Program-made: the position numbers and the translations under genes | In this document: positions 10,384-19,297 of the stretch, piece by piece | How positions within the stretch are numbered: position 1 is the first letter of the stretch | Layout of the letters: the number at the start of each line of letters is the position of its first letter | DNA from: Ettlia oleoabundans | Lineage: Eukaryota; Chlorophyta; Chlorophyceae; Chlamydomonadales | Direction: 5' to 3' | Assembly: GCA_019693395.1 (NCBI GenBank) | Contig: JAAMXP010004967.1 | Span: forward strand, 1 to 29,837 | Length of the DNA: 29,837 nucleotides | The notes under the pieces: model-generated | Told to the model about the DNA's origin: nothing | What the model saw: the letters and a program-made list of their open reading frames with translations, nothing else | Database searches by the model: none

Positions 10384-12519
10384 GCAAACCAAGCGCTGCT
10401 CGCCAGGGTTAACCAAGATCTGGATCAGCTGATTGCTGGCATGGAGGAGGAGGTGTGTGCAGGACTGGGATTAAAGGCACTATGCTTAGGCATCAAAGGG
10501 TTACCAGGGTCCGGTGAGTGCCTCAGTCAACACCCTTGCAAAGCATCTAGTGCTGTGCAGGAGCCTTTGGAGGAGCACAGGCAGCAGAAGCTGGACGCTA
10601 TCAACGACAAAGAGGATGGGCAGCGGGTCAGGAGACCTTATCGTCCTGGGCCGGTGAGGGTGCGGGAGGCTCGCACAACACATTGTTGGCATGGTCCAGA
10701 TGGGCCTCTCAGCCGGACCTGCCTCTGAACCAATTTCCTGGCTCTTGGTTCCACTGCCGCTGCAGACATTTGTGTTCACTAGCCGAGAGCTGGTAAAGAA
10801 GCTTACTCAGGACAACCTGGGCTTCACAAACTTTGGCAAACGGCCGCGAATAATGCTGTCACGTAAGCTGTAGTTGGCCACTTATTGAACTTGCCTTACC
10901 TGCAGTGGGAGTGGCTTTGCTCTCAGGGTCGACCTCTGCATCATGCAATGAAACAATTGTATCCAACTGTCCCACAGTGAAAGTTTACGACTTCTGGGTC
11001 AGCAGCCTGCCTGGCCTGGCTGAGCGCGGGGACAGAGAGCTGCTGCCCCGGAAGCTGTCGCTGCCTGATGGTCGCAGCCTTCATATTTCACTCAGCAACA
11101 CCGCAGATGGATATCAAATGCAGGTCAGCGAACAGTCTGAAGTGCTTAGCATGGCTACAAAGCTCCGCATGCGTGTGCTACGGGTGCCCAGGTGCCACCC
11201 CGGTGCCCACTGGTCTCCCCATCTTCATAATGCGCTGATGGACCACTCTCAAGCTGTGTATGCACGCATTGGTTCAGCAGTTGCTGTGCTGTCTACATCG
11301 GCTGCAGGTGGGTGCAGCAACAACCCTGTTGGCCTGCCTGCATGCGCATGAGGCTGGCAGCCACCTGGTGCTGAGGCTACAGGAGGATCAGTGCCGCACC
11401 GCGCTGGTGGCTACAGCTGAGCTCAGTGGCAAGTGAGTGCTGATGGCCTGGTGTACCTCCCAACTGGCCCAGAGGCCAGACATCTGAGAGTACAACAGCG
11501 GGGACATGCACGGCTGGCTGCACACATGTCTGCACTGCAGGTGAAACCCAGGGTGCTGAGGCACACCACCGACAAGCCACCAATAAGCCGGCTTTATGAG
11601 TGATCGCTGCTGCCAAGGGTTTGCTGGCATCACAGCTTTGCCACAACGTCTGCATGCCTCAAGCTGAGCAGGCTGCCCAACCAGTGCTGCAGGACTCTGA
11701 CAGTCACTTAAGCCTAGATTCCAGCAGCATGAACCAGCCTGCTGCTGCTGCCCCTGCTGGTGGCGCCCAGGCTGCCGCTGCTGCTGCCTCTGCTAATCAG
11801 CATTTCCAGCGCCCAAGCAGCATACAGAGGGCTCTGAGCACCCAGCTGTCCCCCGGTGCACATATTCGCAACGTTGAGAAGCAACCCAGAGTCCCAACCC
11901 AGGGAAATCCAAGCACCCGAGAGCCTGCCTCCCACCCACCCTGTATCGCCCGAGGTGCAGAGGGAGGCAGTCCTGCCACCGCAGAGGGAGCAGCAATCTG
12001 TGCGGCCTGTACAGCCAGCCCTCTTGTCTGATGAGGTGCCTCCCCCAGGCCCATCAGCAGCGCCCATCAGCAATGGCAGTGGGCCCAATTCAAGTTCAAA
12101 GACCACGCTCGGTCAGCCGTCGCTGCTGGCCGAGGCCGCCGGGAACGGCAGGATTGAGCAGGCCTGCCAGGCATTGCTAGAGTGCACGGCGCCGGCAACA
12201 GCTGAAGCGTTGAGGCTGCTGGGCAGAGTCGGGGTTGGTGGCCCAACTTTACTGGTGAGAAGGAAGGTCACGTTCCATCGCCTCATGGGAGACCACGTTG
12301 CCTGGCAGGGTGTCGCTGCATATTGGGATTACATGGCATGCGGCTGATGCCGTGCCAATCTGGTCCAAGCCCTCATCCGCCCCTCCCCTGTAGCAGGCTG
12401 TGGCGCTTGACTGGGAGCACTACTCACAGAGCGAGAGGGAGGAGGTGCATGATGTGCTGGTTGTAGTGGCAGCCGAGGGCGAGTGGCAGGAGCTGGAGAC
12501 ACGGCTGGAATTGCTCTGA
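10384..12519 (+). CDS. Unknown lineage-specific protein, copy A of a duplicated gene (start unresolved, probably frame-broken)
   Basis: I do not recognise this family. Phase-consistent exons: 10384-10452 (coiled-coil-like, ANQALLARVNQDLDQLIAGM), 10561-10653, 10766-10862 (TFVFTSRELVKKLTQDNLGF), 10906-11123 (contains DFWVSSLPGLAERGD and LSLPDGRSLHISL) and 11308-11432 (HEAGSHLVLRLQEDQ). The segment of about 80 residues with LPDGRSL, DGYQMQ and GSHLVLRL could be a B3-like beta-barrel DNA-binding domain, but this is only a pattern impression. After it comes an exon from 11693 (RPSSIQRAL), then a Pro/Gln-rich stretch ending at 12254 (TAEALRLLGRVGVGGPTLL) and a last exon 12397-12519 ending EWQELETRLELL and TGA. 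No ATG can be assigned. Between about 11850 and 11900 the frame shifts by one without an obvious intron, so the copy may be decaying or I have missed an exon. The last four segments recur in copy B. Confidence 0.45.
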
Positions 12520-13243
12520 GCCTGACCAAGCGTGGGCACTGGTCAATGGCAGGGGGTAGTCGACCAGGCTGATTGAAGACCTGCACAGGAGAAGGGGTTC
12601 AGCGGCAGCGGGTAGATGTGATTCTATAGCACCCATTCCAACATACGATGTACATGTAGAGATAACAGTCCTTGTGCCACCAAGAGATGTACCTCGCAGT
12701 TGAAATTGAAGGTTGAACAACCGGTAGCTTTGCTTCACTGCCCAGTGTCCGGTGACCTCCCTGGCTTGAAGGCAAGCTGAGCTGAACACAACCTTGGGTC
12801 TCGAAACAAGAAAGCATAACCCTTGTGTACCAGCGTCCTTTGCCACACGTCTGCGTCAAGCACCCATGTAGCATTTATCCGAGACATTGATTTATTGAAA
12901 CATACATGGGGTAAGTCCTTGGACAGCGCCACCGCTCAAGGTTGGGTGCGGGCACACTTTAAGGGCGGTTGATCCGTCTACAAGAGGGTGAGGCAACCAG
13001 CAGTGAAGGTGAGGTGAACTTAAGGGTGACTACGCGAGGCACGTAGCGAGTGCGTCTCGTGGTTGGCAAGCAGTGCAGGTGCAAACTGGCAATCTACACA
13101 GCACGCTGCTGCCTACGTTGCTCCAGGCGCCGCATGGCTGGCGGCAATGGTGCTCCAGCACGCAGCAGGCCTAGGCTGAAGAGGGCCTCCCTGCCATCTT
13201 AATGCGACTGCATGATTGCGGTATGCACATTTAATTGTTGCAG
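12520..13243. other. Spacer between the two duplicated copies, no gene seen
   Basis: 724 bp between the stop of copy A and the first recognisable exon of copy B. Nothing resembling the upstream exons of copy A (coiled coil, FVFTSRE or LPDGRSL segments) is present here, so the duplication covers only the 3' part of the gene or the 5' exons of copy B have been lost. Short open frames on the minus strand have no supporting features. Confidence 0.5.
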
Positions 13244-14870
13244 GACAACGCCAGCATGAAGCGGCCCACCGCCGCCGGAGAGCTGCTTGTTGCCGCAGAT
13301 GCTGGCACAGCAGCCACTGCTGCTAGCTCACAAAACCAGCGCCCCTCCAGTATCCAAGCGGCTTTGGATGCCCCTTTAGACTCTGGCACATACATTCGAG
13401 GTGCAAGGAAGCCTTACCCAACACAACACAAGTACCATTTCGCAGTCTAAGGTGGGGTGGGTTGCTTTATGCCGGGAGTCCAAATCTGTCACAGCTTTAC
13501 TGTTGGAAGTGAGGGTTGAAAGTCGACTGCTATGCTGCATCATCCACATACACCGCCTGGTGGCAATCAGCGCTGTTGACCAATCGTCCGCTCACCGCAG
13601 GTTGGGGAAAAATGAATTTATCCAGGGCTGGAGGGGCACAGGATCAGCGCCGCAAACTCTCAGGAGGTTTTCATCACGAAGTTGAGTGCGCGGGCAGCAG
13701 CTGTGGCCGCAGATGTGGTGCAGATGTGGATTAGCTGTCGGCAGGAGCAGGCGCACCCTCTTCCCGTCCCTGCTAGCCAGCTCAACGTGGCTGGCGCTGG
13801 GTACAGCACCGATGGACAGCTGCTCAGGGTGCTGAGGTGAGGCCTGCTGTGCATGCTGTGCCCAGTACCTGCAGTCAACTGCAATTTTGCAGCCGCCCTG
13901 TGTTTCATACCCCTGCATGCTGTGAACCTCGCCGGCTCCTGAAAAGTTGTGTCATGACTTGACCTGTTCTTGCCTCATGTGCAGGGGCCTGGACTCTGCT
14001 GAGCAGCTGCGCCAATATCTCATCTCTGTCATCCCTCAGGAGCCCTTCCGTCGCGGACGGCCGCGCCATAGATGGCACATGGGCAATAGCAGCAACGCAC
14101 CAGGAGGCACCCAAAGCGGGTGCAGTCACCAGTCAGGGGGGCCAAAGGACAGCAAGCAGGTCTCGCCTCCTACCCGTGCAGTCTCTCCTGCCCCGCAGCC
14201 GGCGCTGCCTGTCAAACCACAGGAGACGCAGCTGCCCACAGAGCTCTCCGGCCAGCAACAACCTGGGCAGTATCAGCGCCGGCTGTTGAGCCGATGGGAG
14301 GTAGAAGAGGCGGGGGCGGTGCAGGCAGGCAAGAAGCACCGGCAGGAGGCCCAGAGGCAGCAGCCATCATTGGACAGGCAGCAGCGAGAGCAGCCTGAGC
14401 AACGGCCTGCTGCGGCTGCTGCGCTGAATCCAGCGGTTGTGCAATTGGCTTCCATGGGAAGCTCGCACAGCGCGCCGCTGCAGTTAGCTGATGCTGCCAG
14501 GAAACGCAAAACCGTGCAGGCGCGTCAGACACTGCACCGAAGTAAATTTCAGGGCACAGCTGAAGCGCTGAGATTGCTGGGATGTGTGGGGATTGGGAGC
14601 CCCACCCTGCAGGTGAGCAGGAGGCTTGTAGTGCCACCAGTGTGACAGCACAAACCTTGCTGGCTGTCAACTGATGGCAGGATGTAGGTTGTCACTCATG
14701 TGCGCCAGCATGGCTTCTAATGCCTCACCCGTCACGCCCCATGGCAGGCTGTGGCGCTTGGTTGGTAGGGCTGCCCAGAGCGCAAGAAGGAGGATGTGCA
14801 CGAAGTGCTGGTTGTGGTGGCGGATGGCTGCAAGTGGCAGGAGCTGGAGACCCGCCTGCGGTTGCTCTGA
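13244..14870 (+). pseudogene. Unknown lineage-specific protein, copy B, with an in-frame stop in the last exon
   Basis: Related to copy A. Exons, all in phase: 13244-13400 (RPSSIQAALDAPLDSGTYIR; first ATG at 13256), 13626-13836 (EVFITKLSARAAAVAADVV, no counterpart seen in copy A), 13985-14612 (SAEQLRQYLISVIPQEPF, then a Gln/Arg/Pro-rich disordered stretch, then TAEALRLLGCVGIGSPTLQ) and 14748-14870. The last exon has the same length (123 bp), the same AVAL start and the same WQELETRL end as in copy A, but a TAG at 14766-14768 removes the final 34 residues. From the ATG at 13256 to that TAG the model encodes about 334 aa. It is either a pseudogene or an expressed protein without the conserved C-terminal tail. 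The upstream exons are otherwise intact with good splice sites, so loss looks recent. Function unknown. Confidence 0.55.
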
Positions 14871-15038
14871 GTCAACCAGTTGTCATCGTGTGCAGCTGGA
14901 AGGGTTGGCGCGAATGGGTGGTCGCATGGGTTCATTGTGCAGTTTCCACTGGCAAGAGGGAAACGGTTGCATGGCAGAAGGTAGCTGAATCCTACGGCTG
15001 GTGCCTTACTCATCCTGGCTGCCTGTATGAATGATCCT

Positions 15039-15043
15039 TGTAA
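15039..15043 (+). terminator. TGTAA poly(A) signal of copy B
   Basis: TGTAA about 170 nt downstream of the ancestral TGA at 14868-14870. Retention of a well-placed signal is consistent with copy B having been, or still being, transcribed. Confidence 0.45.
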
Positions 15044-15540
15044 ATTTAGCGGCTTGGCTGTCTTTTTGATTAAGAACACCCCTAGCAAGGGCGCATGCTG
15101 GTGGCAGCGTTTGTTGCGTTTTAAACGAGAAATATGCATGGGAGAGGTCAAGGGTTCTCAATAGCAGAGGCTCGCCAGCGCAAGAGTTTCAGGACGGGAG
15201 TTATCATTTTGCGCTGCGATGGGCATGAGAAGGCAGGAGTGGGGAGCAGCAGTGTTTGTGCAGGGAAACGGCGAGCAACAGGGGTGGGTGTTAATGCGGA
15301 AGGGGATGCGTAAGGAGCAGTGCAGGTGGATGGAACGGTCCATTGGGGGCTGCAAGGGCCAGCTGCAGCCTCCCATTACTAGCATAGAGGCTGCTCCTGA
15401 TTGTGAATTAAGCAGCAACAGTTGCTTGCCGACCAGCGCAGCTTGGTGGGCGATGCTGCTGTAGCTTGGATGCCCTGCCTGGCGTGTCTCCTTAGCTGCC
15501 CAGCCAACGCAAGAGCAGTTGGGTTGCCAGCTGGGCCCTA

Positions 15541-15597
15541 GCCTAGCTGGCTGGCGGGCCTTAATTGGCTGGCGCCCCCCAAACCTGTCTGGCTGGC
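15541..15597. repeat. Imperfect (CTGG/TGGC) tetranucleotide repeat
   Basis: Several copies of CTGGCTGG, interrupted by other bases, directly abut the 3' end of the TOC34 coding sequence and so lie in its 3' UTR. Confidence 0.6.
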
Positions 15598-18500
15598 TCA
15601 GAAATCGTCGTCCTCCTCCTCACTGGACAGCGGCACATCGTAGTAGGGGGCGTCTGAGATGGGCTGGGAGGCCAGGGCCGCGCGCTGCTGCTGGCGTGCC
15701 TTCTTCCGTTGCCGCTCCTCCTGGAGACACAGCGCAGCGGAAGCAACATCAGAGTCATGTCGCCACACGGGCAGCCATCTCTGCTTATTGCAAGGCGAGC
15801 CCGCCTTGCAGCCATTTGCATATCAATGAGCCGGTATTGCAAGCGCTTGCTGCCTCATGCTTTGGCCAACCAGCGCGACCAACATACGAGCGCTGGTCCC
15901 TCACCACACCCCGTACAACACAACAATCTACCCTATCTAGCATTCCACAAGTAACAACCGTTCAGGCCCACCTTGTCCCGCTTCAGCTCCTCCCGTCGCT
16001 CCTGCACTGTCTGCTGGTCAAAGGGCCCGTTGTTGTCGCCGCGGCACCCATCCTCGTCCATCACCCGATCAAGCAGCAGCTTCAGCGCAACCTGCAGCAC
16101 ATGGGTCGGGGAATAGGGTGGGCAGAGCTTGCATGTGAGGAGGAGGTTATAGGTAGTCAATGTGGACGAGCTGCTATGGCGGCAGGAGTTCTAAAAAGCA
16201 TGCTAAGCTTGAGGCCCCCAGGCCATGCCGCCTCTGCTGCTGGCTTGCCTGCGCGGCCAGCACCAGCGGGATCAGCCACTTGCGGCGGCGGTTGGGGTTG
16301 GCGGCCTTGGCTGCAGCGCGGGGGTTGTACTCGAATGGCTCCACATTCAGCGCTACCTCAGCCACCTGCACAGGCACATGAATACACAGGCAGGTTTAAA
16401 AAACCAACATTGGACCCACACATACAAGTGAAACCACGGTTCCCGCTTTCCCAGTCGGAACATGTTTCACAAACTGAGGACAAGCGGAGCAGAGCCACAA
16501 TGGTGCTTGTCAGACGGCCAATCGCAGCCTCCAGCAGGTCTTGGCAACATCAGCTAGCGACACCCAGCACCCAGCCACCGCCTGCCGCCACCAGCCCACC
16601 TTCTCCACCAGGTCCACAATCCAGGGCAGCTCCCCAGGCACCACCTTCTCCCCATCATCATTGGTGGGGCACCGGCTGCTGTTTTCAATAAGAGCAACAG
16701 CCATCTCCTCCACGCGCCCGCCCGCCTGCACCACGGCAAAATGGGGGAGTGCACATGCAGCAGCATTGACGGCAGGCAGAGTGGGGCAGCACAGGAGGTG
16801 CGCTGGAGCTGCACTGAAAGATGCCGACGCACCACTGCCTGGCTGCGCATGGCAGATGCAGAACACATGTATATCTGCACCCGATACTGCCACTGCCGCC
16901 TTCAACCGTTTCCACAAAGCTGTGCGCCAGCTTCCAGCGCCCGCGCCCACCTTGGTGATTGCGGCCCGCATTTCGGTCGTCCGCTGCTCCACGTGCTGCT
17001 GGAAGCTGACGCCCGCCGGCGTTGCCGACTCGCTGGCGCGGGTGAACCCCAGCACAGCATTGTCCCAGATGCGCGGGCCCAGGACACGCGTGACGCCCTC
17101 GACAGCCTGCAGCACGATACAGCACAGCATAAGATGCTAGCACAAAGCCTAAGCACCCTGGCTAAGACAAGGATTCCTCCGCCAACCACATGCGTAGCCA
17201 TCAGCCTGAACCCGTCAAACTGAGGCACACATCTCCATGCATCAGCCCGATCAACACAAGACAACAACACTTGTCCCACAATGAAAACAATGAGGAACAA
17301 AAAGCGCCAGAACCACGTCCCAAAAGTCAACAGACTATTATTACAACTGTCAAGCTGCTCAGGCAAGCAAGCAAGCAAGCGAGCCAGCCGGCAAGCAAAG
17401 AGGCCAGCCCTCAGCGCACCTTTCTGTCCAGTGTGTCGACCTTGTATGCATCCAGTCTGTCCAGGTACAGCACAGCATCAACCTGCCGCCCCTTAATGGC
17501 CTTGCCAATGGACTCAAGCCGCTGCAGGCACAAAGGGGGCAAGGGGCAACTCTAATAAGAACCAGTTCCCCCGGAGTAAACAACACCAACACAATTTAAC
17601 TTGGTATAAGATATGGTTAACTTGAGCCTTCCAGACAGGCAGCCATCTGGCTCACATGCGGTAGTAACATTGAGCGGTTCTTAAAGCATAACAAACAGCA
17701 ATCCGGCCAGCACGCAGTAGCAGCACGCTTCAACCGGGCAGGCACCCTGCTCACCGCCTCTGACACGAGGTCCTGGTCCAGCAGCGAGGGGGTGTCAATG
17801 CAGTGCAGCGTGAAGCCCGCAGCACGCCGGCTGTACACGGTGGGTTTGGTGACGTCCTGCTGGAAGGCTGTCACTGTGGCAACCCGCTCATTCAAAAGTG
17901 AGTTGATGGTGCTGCACGGAGGAGAGGAACAGCGCAAGTGTTGTTGATCGCTTGGGGGCTGTGGTGCTCCTCGGCCAAACAAGGTTGCTAAGCCAAGGAG
18001 CAAATTGACCAACAGTAAACCTGAACCTTCAATGCACTGACTAGCTGACTGACTGATTACTTGCATGCTCTCTACCGCCAATATACAACTGGCCTCACCT
18101 GCTCTTGCCCACGCCGCCCTTGCCAAGCACCAAGAGCGTCAGCTCTTGCCGCCCATCCTCCTTGAGTGCCGTCAGGGCATTCAGCAGCCCCTCCTGAGTG
18201 GCACGCGGGAATTCCCGCAGTGTAGACCAGTCGCGCTCGCCCTCTGGCTGTGGGGGTGGGGCGGCGGGGGCCCCACGTGCTGCACCGCCCAACCCCGGGA
18301 AGTTTGCTAGTGGGATGTAACCAAGGCCAGGAATGTAGAGCATCTGGCCCTGTCCGCCCGGCGCACCGCCGCCAGACCCACTTGGTTGGTCCTCCTCGTC
18401 GTCAGCTGCAGGAGCAGGGCATTGCGAGGTTGCCGGGAGCCCGCAGCAGAGAGCAGTGGCGCATGCCGCACGGCTGGGTAGCGCATACTACGCTGGCAGC

Positions 18501-18701
18501 CCTCATCTCACCTTCATCGCCCTCAATCTCGCCCTCCTCGTCTTCGTGACTGTCATACTCCTCCACGCCCTCCTCCAGCTCTCCATCCACCTCCTCTACT
18601 AGGCCTGCGTCTTCATACTCCTCATCCACCTCCTCGTCAAACTCCACATCGTCTCCCTCATACCCCTCCTCCCCCGGAAGAATAGGGTCCTTGTGCTCCA
18701 T
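15598..18701 (-). CDS. TOC34: TOC34-type chloroplast outer-envelope preprotein receptor GTPase, 9 exons, 465 aa
   Basis: Receptor GTPase of the TOC translocon that binds transit peptides of nuclear-encoded plastid proteins. Exons: 18701-18512, 18405-18099, 17911-17755, 17521-17420, 17106-16951, 16725-16600, 16365-16249, 16091-15972, 15720-15598; every junction keeps phase. Residues 1 to about 72 are a Glu/Asp-rich domain, longer and more acidic than in land-plant Toc34 and reminiscent of a short Toc159 A-domain. The AIG1/TOC G domain follows: P-loop GKGGVGKS (158-165), FQQDVTKPTVYSR (switch I region), G3 as DTPS (205-208) where DTPG is usual, GFTRASES near G4, and ENS (318-320) as G5. KWLIPLVLAAQVALKLLL (about 375-392) is the C-terminal membrane anchor. 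It is followed by about 70 mostly charged residues ending SSEEEDDDF, predicted in the intermembrane space. Intron 7, inside the anchor, has a GC donor. The size and C-terminal anchor favour TOC34 over TOC159. Confidence 0.9.
17363..17380. repeat. (GCAA)n microsatellite in a TOC34 intron
   Basis: About four and a half copies of GCAA within the intron between exons 4 and 5 of the TOC34 gene; degenerate copies follow to about 17400. Confidence 0.7.
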
Positions 18702-19297
18702 TCGTTGCTGAATTGCACGCTCCTGCTACCTCGAAAAACAAGTTGAAAGTCGCAGAGACTGCGGGTACGACAGGACCGCACATGCATCACCCGCAGGGCT
18801 GCAAGCCCATGTGGTTATCTGCGGCTTTCTAGCTGGCCGGCAGCGGCAGCAGGTGGAGCAGGGACAACTTGGGTCTAGCCTCAATAAATACAGCCTCAAC
18901 TTGTCACCCTTGTTGCAGTAGAATACACACACATTAATTCTTCAATATGTGCTGGGTTGTCAGTCCTCTCTAGCGGTAAGTAGCGGCCCATGCAAGCTTG
19001 CAACTGTGGCTGTTATCTGCTTGCCATCATAGATGAAAAGCCAATGCCACAACATTAAAAGGCCAGTACTAGAAGAAGGAAGCAGCAGGGTAGTGTGGGT
19101 CCATAGTTCAACAAGGGCAAGAAAATAAGCGCTGACAAGAGCACACTGCCCTCGGCCGCATGCGCAGGCAAACATCGGTTGTTCGTACTTTGCCAATAAT
19201 CGCAGTTCTCTGTCAAACCATAACAGCTATGCTGGCAGACAGAGTGACAGATTAAAAGGTTGGTGCTGCAAGCACAATCGAGTAGCCAATTCCACTC
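18702..19297. other. Intergenic: TOC34 promoter and 3' UTR of the AKR2-like gene
   Basis: About 600 bp between two head-to-tail minus-strand genes. It should contain the TOC34 5' UTR and promoter (left) and the 3' UTR of the AKR2-like gene (right). I see no TGTAA on the minus strand here and no supportable coding exon. Confidence 0.55.

Larger units (their letters stand above)
14871..15597. other. Intergenic between convergent genes; 3' UTRs and TGGC-rich repeat
   Basis: About 730 bp between copy B (plus) and the TOC34 gene (minus), which converge. It holds a TGTAA signal for the plus-strand gene. The last 60 bp next to the TOC34 stop are an imperfect CTGG/TGGC repeat. No coding exon is supported. 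Confidence 0.6.

Noticed and set aside
10113..10412. 99-codon plus-strand frame with Arg/Gly-rich end
   Set aside because: It conflicts with the acidic frame leading into copy A, and neither has a clear start or donor. Left unannotated as a gene.
15519..16691. 390-codon plus-strand open frame
   Set aside because: It lies antisense to the last four TOC34 exons, which carry a coherent membrane anchor and acidic tail. The frame is low in protein-like features and is a GC-rich shadow.
16541..17140. 199-codon plus-strand open frame
   Set aside because: Antisense to TOC34 exons 5-6, whose G4 and G5 region is recognisable on the other strand.
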